From: Prostheceraeus crozeri | Lineage: Eukaryota > Platyhelminthes > Polycladida > Euryleptidae | Assembly (NCBI GenBank): GCA_907163375.1 | Contig: CAJQUW010009275.1 | Location: 1-64,000, forward strand | DNA length: 64,000 nt | Direction: 5' to 3' | Shown: positions 27,801 through 43,000 of the stretch, piece after piece | Layout: every line of letters begins with the position of its first letter | Numbering within the stretch: position 1 is the first letter of the stretch | Made by a program: the position numbers and the translations under genes | Notes under the pieces: generated by a model | Database searches by the model: none | Told to the model about the DNA's origin: nothing | Seen by the model: the letters and a program-made list of their open reading frames with translations, nothing else

Positions 27801-30800
27801 ATCCTTCGTATTATAGAAAGACAGAGATAGATTATAGCAGTCCGGGTTGCAGATTTCCTGTTTACAAGTTACGTTTGGTGCAGTTGTCTGTTATAATGAT
27901 ATTTCGAGCTCTGTGTAGCTGCATTGGCATAATTATCCATTTATTTCGCTAGAATTTCCGCATTTCCATGAATAGGATCGACTGATATTATCTAAGTCTT
28001 TGAATCAGACAAATCTTTCGTATTATAGAAGACAGAGATAGATTAGGCTATAGCAGTCTGGGTTGCAGATTTCCTGTTTACAAGTTACGTTTAGTGCAGT
28101 TGTCTGTTATAATGATATTTCGCGCTCTGTGTAGCTGGATTGACATAATTATCTATTTGTTTCGCTAGAATTTCCACATATGTATGAATAGGATCAATTG
28201 ATATTATCTAAGTCTTTGAATCAGACAAACAAATCTTTCGTATTATAGAAAGACAGAGATAGATTATAGCAGTCCGGGTTGCAGATTTCCTGTTTACAAG
28301 TTACGTTTGGTGCAGTTGTCTGTTATAATGATATTTCGAGCTCTGTGTAGCTGCATTGGCATAATTATCCATTTATTTCGCTAGAATTTCCGCATTTCCA
28401 TGAATAGGATCGACTGATATTGTCTAAGTCTTTGAATCAGACAAATCTTTCGTATTATAGAAGACAGAGATAGATTAGGCTATAGCAGTCCGGGTTGCAG
28501 ATTTCCTGTTTACAAGTTTCGTTTGATGCAGTTGTCTGTTATAATGATGTTTCGCGCTCCGTGTAACTGCATTGACATAATTATCCATTTGTTTTGCTAG
28601 AATTTCCACATATGTATGAATAGGATCGACTGATATTGTCTAAGTCTTTGAATCAGACAAAACTTTCGTATTATAGAAGACAGAGATAGATTAGGCTATA
28701 GCAGTCTGGGTTGCAGATTTCCTGTTTACAAGTTACGTTTGGTGCAGTTGTCTGTTATAATGATATTTCGCGCCATGTGTAGCTGCATTGACATAATTAT
28801 CCATTTATTTCGCTAGAATTTCCGCATTTCCATGAATTGGATCAATTGATATTACCTAAGTCTTTGAATCAGACACACAAATCTTTCGTATTATAGAAAG
28901 ACAGAGATAGATTATAGCAGTCCGGGTTGCAGATTTCCTGTTTACAAGTTTCGTTTGATGCAGTTGTCTGTTATAATGATATTTCGCGCCCTGTGTAGCT
29001 GCATTGGCATAATTATCCATTTATTTCGCTAGAATTTCCGCATTTCCATGAATAGGATCGACTGATATTGTCTAAGTCTTTGAATCAGACAAATCTTTCG
29101 TATTATAGAAGACAGAGATAGATTAGGCTATAGCAGTCTCGGTTGCAGATTTCCTGTTCACAAGTTACGTTTAGTGCAGTTGTCTGTTATAATGATATTT
29201 CGAGCTCTGTGTAACTGCATTGACATAATTATCCATTTATTTCGCTAGAATTTCCGCATTTCCATGAATAGGATCGACTGATATTGTCTAAGTCTTTGAA
29301 TCAGACAAACAAATCCTTCGTATTATAGAAGACAGAGATAGATTAGGCTATAGCAGTCTGGGTTGCAGATTTCCTGTTTACAAGTTTCGTTTGATGCAGT
29401 TGTCTGTTATAATGATATTTCGCGCCCTGTGTAGCTGCATTGACATAATTATCCATTTATTTCGCTAGAATTTCCGCATTTCCATGAATTGGATCAATTG
29501 ATATTGTCTAAGTCTTTGAATCAGACACACAAATCTTTCGTATTATAGAAAGACAGAGATCAGTCCGGGTTGCAGATTTCCTGTTTACAAGTTACGTTTG
29601 ATGCAGTTGTCTGTTATAATGATATTTCGAGCTCTGTGTAGCTGCATTGGCATAATTATCCATTTATTTCGCTAGAATTTCCGCATTTCCATGAATAGGA
29701 TCAATTGATATTATCTAAGTCTTTGAATCAGACAAACAAATCTTTCGTATTATAGAAAGACAGAGATAGATTAGGCTATAGCAGTCCGGGTTGCAGATTT
29801 CCTGTTTACAAGTTAGGTTTGATGCAGTTGTCTGTTATAATGATATTTCGCGCTCTGTGTAGCTGGATTGACATAATTATCTATTTGTTTCGCTAGAATT
29901 TCCACATATGTATGAATAGGATCAATTGATATTATCTAAGTCTTTGAATCAGACAAACAAATCCTTCGTATTATAGAAAGACAGAGATAGATTATAGCAG
30001 TCCGGGTTGCAGATTTCCTGTTTACAAGTTACGTTTGGTGCAGTTGTCTGTTATAATGATATTTCGAGCTCTGTGTAGCTGCATTGGCATAATTATCCAT
30101 TTATTTCGCTAGAATTTCCGCATTTCCATGAATAGGATCGACTGATATTATCTAAGTCTTTGAATCAGACAAATCTTTCGTATTATAGAAGACAGAGATA
30201 GATTAGGCTATAGCAGTCTGGGTTGCAGATTTCCTGTTTACAAGTTTCGTTTGATGCAGTTGTCTGTTATAATGATGTTTCGCGCTCCGTGTAGCTGCAT
30301 TGACATAATTATCCATTTGTTTTGCTAGAATTTCCACATATGTATGAATCGGATCGATTGATATTATCTAAGTCTTTGAATCAGACAAACAAATCTTTCG
30401 TATTATAGAAAGACAGAGATAGATTAGGCTATAGCAGTCTGGGTTGCAGATTTCCTGTTTACAAGTTACGTTTGGTGCAGTTGTCTGTTGTAATGATATT
30501 TCGCGCCATGTGTAGCTGCATTGACATAATTATCCATTTATTTCGCTAGAATTTCTGCATTTCCATGAATAGGATCAATTGATATTGTCTAAGTCTTTGA
30601 ATCAGACACACAAATCTTTCGTATTATAGAAAGACAGAGATATATCAGTCCGGGTTGCAGATTTCCTGTTTACAAGTTTCGTTTGATGCAGTTGTCTGTT
30701 ATAATGATGTTTCGCGCTCCGTGTAGCTGCATTGACATAATTATCCATTTGTTTTGCTAGAATTTTTACATATGTATGAATCGGATCGATTGATATTATC

Positions 30801-32250
30801 TAAGTCTTTGAATCAGACAAACAAATCTTTCGTATTATAGAAAGACAGAGATAGATTAGGCTATAGCAGTCTGGGTTGCAGATTTCCTGTTCACAAGTTT
30901 CGTTTGATGCAGTTGTCTGTTATAATGATATTTCGCGCTCTGTGTAGCTGCATTGACATAATTATCCATTTATTTCGCTAGAATTTCCGCATTTCCATGA
31001 ATAGGATCAATTGATATTGTCTAAGTCTTTGAATCAGACACACAAATCTTTCGTATTATAGAAAGACAGAGATCAGTCCGGGTTGCAGATTTCCTGTTTA
31101 CAAGTTACGTTTGATGCAGTTGTCTGTTATAATGATATTTCGAGCTCTGTGTAGCTGCATTGACATAATTATCCATTTATTTCGCTAGAATTTCCGCATT
31201 TCCATGAATAGGATCAATTGATATTATCTAAGTCTTTGAATCAGACAAACAAATCTTTCGTATTATAGAAAGACAGAGATCAGTCCGGGTTGCAGATTTC
31301 CTGTTTACAAGTTTCGTTTGATGCAGTTGTCTGTTATAATGATATTTCGCGCTCTGTGTAGCTGGATTGACATAATTATCTATTTGTTTCGCTAGAATTT
31401 CCACATATGTATGAATAGGATCAATTGATATTATCTAAGTCTTTGAATCAGACAAACAAATCCTTCGTATTATAGAAAGACAGAGATAGATTATAGCAGT
31501 CCGGGTTGCAGATTTCCTGTTTACAAGTTACGTTTGGTGCAGTTGTCTGTTATAATGATATTTCGCGCTCTGTGTAACTGCATTGACATAATTATCCATT
31601 TATTTCGCTAGAATTTCCGCATTTCCATGAATAGGATCGACTGATATTGTCTAAGTCTTTGAATCAGACAAATCTTTCGTATTATAGAAGACAGAGATAG
31701 ATTAGGCTATAGCAGTCTGGGTTGCAGATTTCCTGTTTACAAGTTTCGTTTGATGCAGTTGTCTGTTATAATGATGTTTCGCGCTCCGTGTAGCTGCATT
31801 GACATAATTATCCATTTGTTTTGCTAGAATTTCCACATATGTATGAATCGGATCGATTGATATTATCTAAGTCTTTGAATCAGACATATCTTTCGTATTA
31901 GGAAGACAGAGATAGATTAGGCTATAGCAGTCTGGGTTGCAGATTTCCTGTTTACAAGTTACGTTTGGTGCAGTTGTCTGTTATAATGATGTTTCGCGCC
32001 ATGTGTAGCTGCATTGACATAATTATCCATTTATTTCGCTAGAATTTCCGCATTTCCATGAATAGGATCAATTGATATTGTCTAAGTCTTTGAATCAGAC
32101 ACACAAATCTTTCGTATTATAGAAAGACAGAGAAAGATTATAGCAGTCTGCGTTGCAGAATTCCTGTTTACAAGTTTCGTTTGATGCAGTTGTCTGTTAT
32201 AATGATATTTCGCGCCCTGTGTAGCTGCATTGGCATAATTATCCATTTAT
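21500..32250 (+). repeat. 10.75-kb satellite superrepeat, copy 1
   Basis: About 50 monomers whose private variants reappear 10,746-10,756 bp further right. The pairs are: gcagtctcgg at 29,134 and 39,887; atttctgcat at 30,551 and 41,303; aatttttaca at 30,761 and 41,510; gattttctgt at 23,961 and 34,713; gtttcgcgccatg at 31,991 and 42,737. A 290-bp stretch compared by eye (from 29,101 and 39,854) shows three differences. Block ends are approximate. Confidence 0.75.
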
Positions 32251-35200
32251 TTCGCTAGAATTTCCGCATTTCCATGAATAGGATCGACTGATATTGTCTA
32301 AGTCTTTGAATCAGACAAACAAATCTTTCGTATTAGGAAGACAGAGATAGATTAGGCTATAGCAGTCTGGGTTGCAGATTTCCTGTTTACAAGTTTCGTT
32401 TGATGCAGTTGTCTGTTATAATGATATTTCGAGCTCTGTGTAGCTGCATTGGCATAATTATCCATTTATTTCGCTAGAATTTCCGCATTTCCATGAATAG
32501 GATCAATTGATATTGTCTAAGTCTTTGAATCAGACACACAAATCTTTCGTATTATAGAAAGACAGAGATCAGTCCGGGTTGCAGATTTCCTGTTTACAAG
32601 TTACGTTTGATGCAGTTGTCTGTTATAATGATATTTCGAGCTCTGTGTAGCTGCATTGGCATAATTATCCATTTATTTCGCTAGAATTTCCGCATTTCCA
32701 TGAATAGGATCAATTGATATTATCTAAGTCTTTGAATCAGACAAACAAATCTTTCGTATTATAGAAAGACAGAGATCAGTCCGGGTTGCAGATTTCCTGT
32801 TTACAAGTTACGTTTGATGCAGTTGTCTGTTATAATGATATTTCGAGCTCTGTGTAGCTGGATTGACATAATTATCTATTTGTTTCGCTAGAATTTCCAC
32901 ATATGTATGAATAGGATCAATTGATATTATCTAAGTCTTTGAATCAGACAAACAAATCCTTCGTATTATAGAAAGACAGAGATAGATTATAGCAGTCCGG
33001 GTTGCAGATTTCCTGTTTACAAGTTACGTTTGGTGCAGTTGTCTGTTATAATGATATTTCGAGCTCTGTGTAGCTGCATTGGCATAATTATCCATTTATT
33101 TCGCTAGAATTTCCGCATTTCCATGAATAGGATCGACTGATATTATCTAAGTCTTTGAATCAGACAAATCTTTCGTATTATAGAAGACAGAGATAGATTA
33201 GGCTATAGCAGTCTGGGTTGCAGATTTCCTGTTTACAAGTTACGTTTGGTGCAGTTGTCTGTTATAATGATATTTCGCGCCATGTGTAGCTGCATTGACA
33301 TAATTATCCATTTATTTCGCTAGAATTTCCGCATTTCCATGAATTGGATCAATTGATATTACCTAAGTCTTTGAATCAGACAAATCTTTCGTATTATAGA
33401 AAGACAGAGATCAGTCCGGGTTGCAGATTTCCTGTTTACAAGTTTCGTTTGATGCAGTTGTCTGTTATAATGATGTTTCGCGCTCCGTGTAGCTGCATTG
33501 ACATAATTATCCATTTGTTTTGCTAGAATTTCCACATATGTATGAATCGGATCGATTGATATTATCTAAGTCTTTGAATCAGACAAACAAATCTTTCGTA
33601 TTATAGAAAGACAGAGATAGATTAGGCTATAGCAGTCTGGGTTGCAGATTTCCTGTTTACAAGTTACGTTTGGTGCAGTTGTCTGTTGTAATGATATTTC
33701 GCGCCATGTGTAGCTGCATTGACATAATTATCCATTTATTTCGCTAGAATTTCCGCATTTCCATGAATTGGATCAATTGATATTACCTAAGTCTTTGAAT
33801 CAGACACACAAATCTTTCGTATTATAGAAAGACAGAGATAGATTATAGCAGTCCGGGTTGCAGATTTCCTGTTTACAAGTTTCGTTTGATGCAGTTGTCT
33901 GTTATAATGATATTTCGCGCCCTGTGTAGCTGCATTGACATAATTATCCATTTATTTCGCTAGAATTTCCGCATTTCCATGAATAGGATCGACTGATATT
34001 GTCTAAGTCTTTGAATCAGACATATCTTTCGAATTATAGGAAGACAGAGATAGATCAGGCTATAGCAGTCTGGGTTGCAGATTTCCTGTTCACAAGTTAC
34101 GTTTAGTGCAGTTGTCTGTTATAATGATATTTGGAGCTCTGTGTAACTGCATTGACATAATTATCCATTTATTTCGCTAGAATTTCCGCATTTCCATGAA
34201 TAGGATCGACTGATATTGTCTAAGTCTTTGAATCAGACAAACAAATCTTTCGTATTAGGAAGACAGAGATAGATTAGGCTATAGCAGTCTGGGTTGCAGA
34301 TTTCCTGTTTACAAGTTTCGTTTGATGCAGTTGTCTGTTATAATGATATTTCGCGCTCTGTGTAGCTGCATTGACATAATTATCCATTTATTTCGCTAGA
34401 ATTTCCGCATTTCCATGAATAGGATCAATTGATATTGTCTAAGTCTTTGAATCAGACACACAAATCTTTCGTATTATAGAAAGACAGAGATCAGTCCGGG
34501 TTGCAGATTTCCTGTTTACAAGTTACGTTTGATGCAGTTGTCTGTTATAATGATATTTCGAGCTCTGTGTAGCTGCATTGGCATAATTATCCATTTATTT
34601 CGCTAGAATTTCCGCATTTCCATGAATAGGATCAATTGATATTATCTAAGTCTTTGAATCAGACAAACAAATCTTTCGTATTATAGAAAGACAGAGATCA
34701 GTCCGGGTTGCAGATTTTCTGTTTACAAGTTACGTTTGATGCAGTTGTCTGTTATAATGATATTTCGCGCCCTGTGTAGCTGGATTGACATAATTATCTA
34801 TTTGTTTCGCTAGAATTTCCACATATGTATGAATAGGATCAATTGATATTATCTAAGTCTTTGAATCAGACAAACAAATCCTTCGTATTATAGAAAGACA
34901 GAGATATATTATAGCAGTCCGGGTTGCAGATTTCCTGTTTACAAGTTACGTTTGGTGCAGTTGTCTGTTATAATGATATTTCGAGCTCTGTGTAGCTGGA
35001 TTGACATAATTATCTATTTGTTTCGCTAGAATTTCCACATATGTATGAATAGGATCAATTGATATTATCTAAGTCTTTGAATCAGACAAACAAATCCTTC
35101 GTATTATAGAAAGACAGAGATAGATTATAGCAGTCCGGGTTGCAGATTTCCTGTTTACAAGTTACGTTTGGTGCAGTTGTCTGTTATAATGATATTTCGA

Positions 35201-38200
35201 GCTCTGTGTAGCTGCATTGGCATAATTATCCATTTATTTCGCTAGAATTTCCGCATTTCCATGAATAGGATCGACTGATATTATCTAAGTCTTTGAATCA
35301 GACAAATCTTTCGTATTATAGAAGACAGAGATAGATTAGGCTATAGCAGTCTGGGTTGCAGATTTCCTGTTTACAAGTTTCGTTTGATGCAGTTGTCTGT
35401 TATAATGATGTTTCACGCTCCGTGTAGCTGCATTGACATAATTATCCATTTGTTTTGCTAGAATTTTTACATATGTATGAATCGGATCGATTGATATTAT
35501 CTAAGTCTTTGAATCAGACAAACAAATCTTTCGTATTAGGAAGACAGAGATAGATTAGGCTATAGCAGTCTGGGTTGCAGATTTCCTGTTTACAAGTTAC
35601 GTTTGGTGCAGTTGTCTGTTATAATGATATTTCGCGCCATGTGTAGCTGCATTGACATAATTATCCATTTATTTCGCTAGAATTTCCGCATTTCCATGAA
35701 TTGGATCAATTGATATTACCTAAGTCTTTGAATCAGACACACAAATCTTTCGTATTATAGAAAGACAGAGATAGATTATAGCAGTCTGGGTTGCAGATTT
35801 CCTGTTTACAAGTTTCGTTTGATGCAGTTGTCTGTTATAATGATATTTCGCGCCCTGTGTAGCTGCATTGGCATAATTATCCATTTATTTCGCTAGAATT
35901 TCCGCATTTCCATGAATAGGATCGACTGATATTGTCTAAGTCTTTGAATCAGACAAATCTTTCGTATTATAGAAGACAGAGATAGATTAGGCTATAGCAG
36001 TCTAGGTTGCAGATTTCCTGTTCACAAGTTACGTTTAGTGCAGTTGTCTGTTATAATGATATTTCGAGCTCTGTGTAACTGCATTGACATAATTATCCAT
36101 TTGTTTTGCTAGAATTTCCACATATGTATGAATCGGATCGATTGATATTATCTAAGTCTTTGAATCAGACAAACAAATCTTTCGTATTATAGAAAGACAG
36201 AGATAGATTAGGCTATAGCAGTCTGGGTTGCAGATTTCCTGTTTACAAGTTACGTTTGGTGCAGTTGTCTGTTGTAATGATATTTCGCGCCCTGTGTAGC
36301 TGCATTGACATAATTATCCATTTATTTCGCTAGAATTTCCGCATTTCCATGAATAGGATCAATTGATATTACCTAAGTCTTTGAATCAGACACACAAATC
36401 TTTCGTATTATAGAAAGACAGAGATAGATTATAGCAGTCCGGGTTGCAGATTTCCTGTTTACAAGTTTCGTTTGATGCAGTTGTCTGTTATAATGATATT
36501 TCGCGCCCTGTGTAGCTGGATTGACATAATTATCCATTTATTTCGCTAGAATTTCCGCATTTCCATGAATAGGATCGACTGATATTGTCTAAGTCTTTGA
36601 ATCAGACATATCTTTCGTATTATAGGAAGACAGAGATAGATCAGGCTATAGCAGTCTGGGTTGCAGATTTCCTATTCACAAGTTACGTTTAGTGCAGTTG
36701 TCTGTTATAATGATATTTCGAGCTCTGTGTAACTGCATTGACATAATTATCCATTTATTTCGCTAGAATTTCCGCATTTCCATGAATAGGATCGACTGAT
36801 ATTGTCTAAGTCTTTGAATCAGACAAACAAATCTTTCGTATTAGGAAGACAGAGATAGATTAGGCTATAGCAGTCTGGGTTGCAGATTTCCTGTTTACAA
36901 GTTTCGTTTGATGCAGTTGTCTGTTATAATGATATTTCGCGCCCTTTGTAGCTGCATTGACATAATTATCCATTTATTTCGCTAGAATTTCCGCATTTCC
37001 ATGAATAGGATCAATTGATATTGTCTAAGTCTTTGAATCAGACACACAAATCTTTCGTATTATAGAAAGACAGAGATCAGTCCGGGTTGCAGATTTCCTG
37101 TTTACAAGTTTCGTTTGATGCAGTTGTCTGTTATAATGATGTTTCGCGCTCCGTGTAGCTGCATTGACATAATTATCCATTTGTTTTGCTAGAATTTTTA
37201 CATATGTATGAATCGGATCGATTGATATTATCTAAGTCTTTGAATCAGACAAACAAATCTTTCGTATTATAGAAAGACAGAGATAGATTAGGCTATAGCA
37301 GTCTGGGTTGCAGATTTCCTGTTTACAAGTTACGTTTGGTGCAGTTGTCTGTTGTAATGATATTTCGCGCCATGTGTAGCTGCATTGACATAATTATCCA
37401 TTTATTTCGCTAGAATTTCCGCATTTCCATGAATTGGATCAATTGATATTACCTAAGTCTTTGAATCAGACACACAAATCTTTCGTATTATAGAAAGACA
37501 GAGATAGATTATAGCAGTCCGGGTTGCAGATTTCCTGTTTACAAGTTTCGTTTGATGCAGTTGTCTGTTATAATGATATTTCGCGCCCTGTGTAGCTGCA
37601 TTGACATAATTATCCATTTATTTCGCTAGAATTTCCGCATTTCCATGAATAGGATCGACTGATATTGTCTAAGTCTTTGAATCAGACATATCTTTCGAAT
37701 TATAGGAAGACAGAGATAGATCAGGCTATAGCAGTCTGGGTTGCAGATTTCCTGTTCACAAGTTACGTTTAGTGCAGTTGTCTGTTATAATGATATTTCG
37801 AGCTCTGTGTAACTGCATTGACATAATTATCCATTTATTTCGCTAGAATTTCCGCATTTCCATGAATAGGATCGACTGATATTGTCTAAGTCTTTGAATC
37901 AGACAAACAAATCTTTCGTATTAGGAAGACAGAGATAGATTAGGCTATAGCAGTCTGGGTTGCAGATTTCCTGTTTACAAGTTTCGTTTGATGCAGTTGT
38001 CTGTTATAATGATATTTCGCGCCCTGTGTAGCTGCATTGACATAATTATCCATTTATTTCGCTAGAATTTCCGCATTTCCATGAATAGGATCAATTGATA
38101 TTGTCTAAGTCTTTGAATCAGACACACAAATCTTTCGTATTATAGAAAGACAGAGATCAGTCCGGGTTGCAGATTTCCTGTTTACAAGTTTCGTTTGATG

Positions 38201-41200
38201 CAGTTGTCTGTTATAATGATATTTCGAGCTCTGTGTAGCTGCATTGGCATAATTATCCATTTATTTCGCTAGAATTTCCGCATTTCCATGAATAGGATCA
38301 ATTGATATTATCTAAGTCTTTGAATCAGACAAACAAATCTTTCCTATTATAGAAAGACAGAGACAGATTATAGCAGTCCGGGTTGCAGATTTCCTGTTTA
38401 CAAGTTACGTTTGATGCAGTTGTCTGTTATAATGATATTTCGCGCCCTGTGTAGCTGGATTGACATAATTATCTATTTGTTTCGCTAGAATTTCCACATA
38501 TGTATGAATAGGATCAATTGATATTATCTAAGTCTTTGAATCAGACAAACAAATCCTTCGTATTATAGAAAGACAGAGATATATTATAGCAGTCCGGGTT
38601 GCAGATTTCCTGTTTACAAGTTACGTTTGGTGCAGTTGTCTGTTATAATGATATTTCGAGCTCTGTGTAGCTGCATTGGCATAATTATCCATTTATTTCG
38701 CTAGAATTTCCGCATTTCCATGAATAGGATCGACTGATATTATCTAAGTCTTTGAATCAGACAAATCTTTCGTATTATAGAAGACAGAGATAGATTAGGC
38801 TATAGCAGTCTGGGTTGCAGATTTCCTGTTCACAAGTTACGTTTAGTGCAGTTGTCTGTTATAATGATATTTCGAGCTCTGTGTAACTGCATTGACATAA
38901 TTATCTATTTGTTTCGCTAGAATTTCCACATATGTATGAATAGGATCAATTGATATTATCTAAGTCTTTGAATCAGACAAACAAATCTTTCGTATTAGGA
39001 AGACAGAGATAGATTATAGCAGTCCGGGTTGCAGATTTCCTGTTTACAAGTTACGTTTGGTGCAGTTGTCTGTTATAATGATATTTCGAGCTCTGTGTAG
39101 CTGCATTGGCATAATTATCCATTTATTTCGCTAGAATTTCCGCATTTCCATGAATAGGATCGACTGATATTATCTAAGTCTTTGAATCAGACAAATCTTT
39201 CGTATTATAGAAGACAGAGATAGATTAGGCTATAGCAGTCCGGGTTGCAGATTTCCGGTTTACAAGTTTCGTTTGATGCAGTTGTCTGTTATAATGATGT
39301 TTCGCGCTCCGTGTAGCTGCATTGACATAATTATCCATTTGTTTTGCTAGAATTTCCACATATGTATGAATCGGATCGATTGATATTATCTAAGTCTTTG
39401 AATCAGACAAACAAATCTTTCGTATTAGGAAGAAAGAGATAGATTAGGCTATAGCAGTCTGGGTTGCAGATTTCCTGTTTACAAGTTACGTTTGGTGCAG
39501 TTGTCTGTTATAATGATATTTCGCGCCATGTGTAGCTGCATTGACATAATTATCCATTTATTTCGCTAGAATTTCCGCATTTCCATGAATTGGATCAATT
39601 GATATTACCTAAGTCTTTGAATCAGACACACAAATCTTTCGTATTATAGAAAGACAGAGATAGATTATAGCAGTCCGGGTTGCAGATTTCCTGTTTACAA
39701 GTTTCGTTTGATGCAGTTGTCTGTTATAATGATATTTCGCGCCCTGTGTAGCTGCATTGGCATAATTATCCATTTATTTCGCTAGAATTTCCGCATTTCC
39801 ATGAATAGGATCGACTGATATTGTCTAAGTCTTTGAATCAGACAAATCTTTCGTATTATAGAAGACAGAGATAGATTAGGCTATAGCAGTCTCGGTTGCA
39901 GATTTCCTGTTCACAAGTTACGTTTAGTGCAGTTGTCTGTTATAATGATATTTCGAGCTCTGTGTAACTGCATTGACATAATTATCCATTTATTTCGCCA
40001 GAATTTCCGCATTTCCATGAATAGGATCGACTGATATTGTCTAAGTCTTTGAATCAGACAAACAAATCTTTCGTATTATAGGAGACAGAGATAGATTAGG
40101 CTATAGCAGTCTGGGTTGCAGATTTCCTGTTTACAAGTTTCGTTTGATGCAGTTGTCTGTTATAATGATATTTCGCGCCCTGTGTAGCTGCATTGACATA
40201 ATTATCCATTTATTTCGCTAGAATTTCCGCATTTCCATGAATTGGATCAATTGATATTGTCTAAGTCTTTGAATCAGACACACAAATCTTTCGTATTATA
40301 GAAAGACAGAGATCAGTCCGGGTTGCAGATTTCCTGTTTACAAGTTACGTTTGATGCAGTTGTCTGTTATAATGATATTTCGAGCTCTGTGTAGCTGCAT
40401 TGGCATAATTATCCATTTATTTCGCTAGAATTTCCGCATTTCCATGAATAGGATCAATTGATATTATCTAAGTCTTTGAATCAGACAAACAAATCTTTCG
40501 TATTATAGAAAGACAGAGATAGATTAGGCTATAGCAGTCCGGGTTGCAGATTTCCTGTTTACAAGTTAGGTTTGATGCAGTTGTCTGTTATAATGATATT
40601 TCGCGCTCTGTGTAGCTGGATTGACATAATTATCTATTTGTTTCGCTAGAATTTCCACATATGTATGAATAGGATCAATTGATATTATCTAAGTCTTTGA
40701 ATCAGACAAACAAATCCTTCGTATTATAGAAAGACAGAGATAGATTATAGCAGTCCGGGTTGCAGATTTCCTGTTTACAAGTTACGTTTGGTGCAGTTGT
40801 CTGTTATAATGATATTTCGAGCTCTGTGTAGCTGCATTGGCATAATTATCCATTTATTTCGCTAGAATTTCCGCATTTCCATGAATAGGATCGACTGATA
40901 TTATCTAAGTCTTTGAATCAGACAAATCTTTCGTATTATAGAAGACAGAGATAGATTAGGCTATAGCAGTCTGGGTTGCAGATTTCCTGTTTACAAGTTT
41001 CGTTTGATGCAGTTGTCTGTTATAATGATGTTTCGCGCTCCGTGTAGCTGCATTGACATAATTATCCATTTGTTTTGCTAGAATTTCCACATATGTATGA
41101 ATCGGATCGATTGATATTATCTAAGTCTTTGAATCAGACAAACAAATCTTTCGTATTATAGAAAGACAGAGATAGATTAGGCTATAGCAGTCTGGGTTGC

Positions 41201-43000
41201 AGATTTCCTGTTTACAAGTTACGTTTGGTGCAGTTGTCTGTTGTAATGATATTTCGCGCCATGTGTAGCTGCATTGACATAATTATCCATTTATTTCGCT
41301 AGAATTTCTGCATTTCCATGAATAGGATCAATTGATATTGTCTAAGTCTTTGAATCAGACACACAAATCTTTCGTATTATAGAAAGACAGAGATCAGTCC
41401 GGGTTGCAGATTTCCTGTTTACAAGTTTCGTTTGATGCAGTTGTCTGTTATAATGATGTTTCGCGCTCCGTGTAGCTGCATTGACATAATTATCCATTTG
41501 TTTTGCTAGAATTTTTACATATGTATGAATCGGATCGATTGATATTATCTAAGTCTTTGAATCAGACAAACAAATCTTTCGTATTATAGAAAGACAGAGA
41601 TAGATTAGGCTATAGCAGTCTGGGTTGCAGATTTCCTGTTCACAAGTTTCGTTTGATGCAGTTGTCTGTTATAATGATATTTCGCGCTCTGTGTAGCTGC
41701 ATTGACATAATTATCCATTTATTTCGCTAGAATTTCCGCATTTCCATGAATAGGATCAATTGATATTGTCTAAGTCTTTGAATCAGACACACAAATCTTT
41801 CGTATTATAGAAAGACAGAGATCAGTCCAGGTTGCAGATTTCCTGTTTACAAGTTACGTTTGATGCAGTTGTCTGTTATAATGATATTTCGAGCTCTGTG
41901 TAGCTGCATTGGCATAATTATCCATTTATTTCGCTAGAATTTCCGCATTTCCATGAATAGGATCAATTGATATTATCTAAGTCTTTGAATCAGACAAACA
42001 AATCTTTCGTATTATAGAAAGACAGAGATCAGTCCGGGTTGCAGATTTCCTGTTTACAAGTTTCGTTTGATGCAGTTGTCTGTTATAATGATATTTCGCG
42101 CTCTGTGTAGCTGGATTGACATAATTATCTATTTGTTTCGCTAGAATTTCCACATATGTATGAATAGGATCAATTGATATTATCTAAGTCTTTGAATCAG
42201 ACAAACAAATCCTTCGTATTATAGAAAGACAGAGATAGATTATAGCAGTCGGGTTGCAGATTTCCTGTTTACAAGTTACGTTTGGTGCAGTTGTCTTTAT
42301 AATGATATTTCGCGCTCTGTGTAGCTGCATTCGCATAATTATCCATTTATTTCGCTAGAATTTCCGCATTTCCAGAATAGGATCGACTGATATTGTCTAA
42401 GTCTTTGAATCAGACAAATCTTTCGTATTATAGAAGACAGAGATAGATTAGGCTATAGCAGTCTGGGTTGCAGATTTCCTGTTTACAAGTTTCGTTTGAT
42501 GCAGTTGTCTGTTATAATGATGTTTCGCGCTCCGTGTAGCTGCATTGACATAATTATCCATTTGTTTTGCTAGAATTTCCACATATGTATGAATCGGATC
42601 GATTGATATTATCTAAGTCTTTGAATCAGACAAATCTTTCGTATTAGGAAGACAGAGATAGATTAGGCTATAGCAGTCTGGGTTGCAGATTACCTGTTTA
42701 CAAGTTACGTTTGGTGCAGTTGTCTGTTATAATGATGTTTCGCGCCATGTGTAGCTGCATTGACATAATTATCCATTTATTTCGCTAGAATTTCCGCATT
42801 TCCATGAATAGGATCAATTGATATTGTCTAAGTCTTTGAATCAGACACACAAATCTTTCGTATTATAGAAAGACAGAGACAGATTATAGCAGTCTGGATT
42901 GCAGATTTCCTGCTTACAAGTTTCGTTTGATGCAGTTGTCTGTTATAATGATATTTCGCGCCCTGTGTAGCTGCATTGGCATAATTATCCATTTATTTTG
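32250..43000 (+). repeat. 10.75-kb satellite superrepeat, copy 2
   Basis: The direct neighbour of copy 1, so the two form a tandem pair of very long units. Differences include tttcgctaga to tttcgccaga near 39,998 and isolated changes in the linkers. Similarity fades near 43,000, where a different local variant (gtctttataatg) becomes common. Confidence 0.75.
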
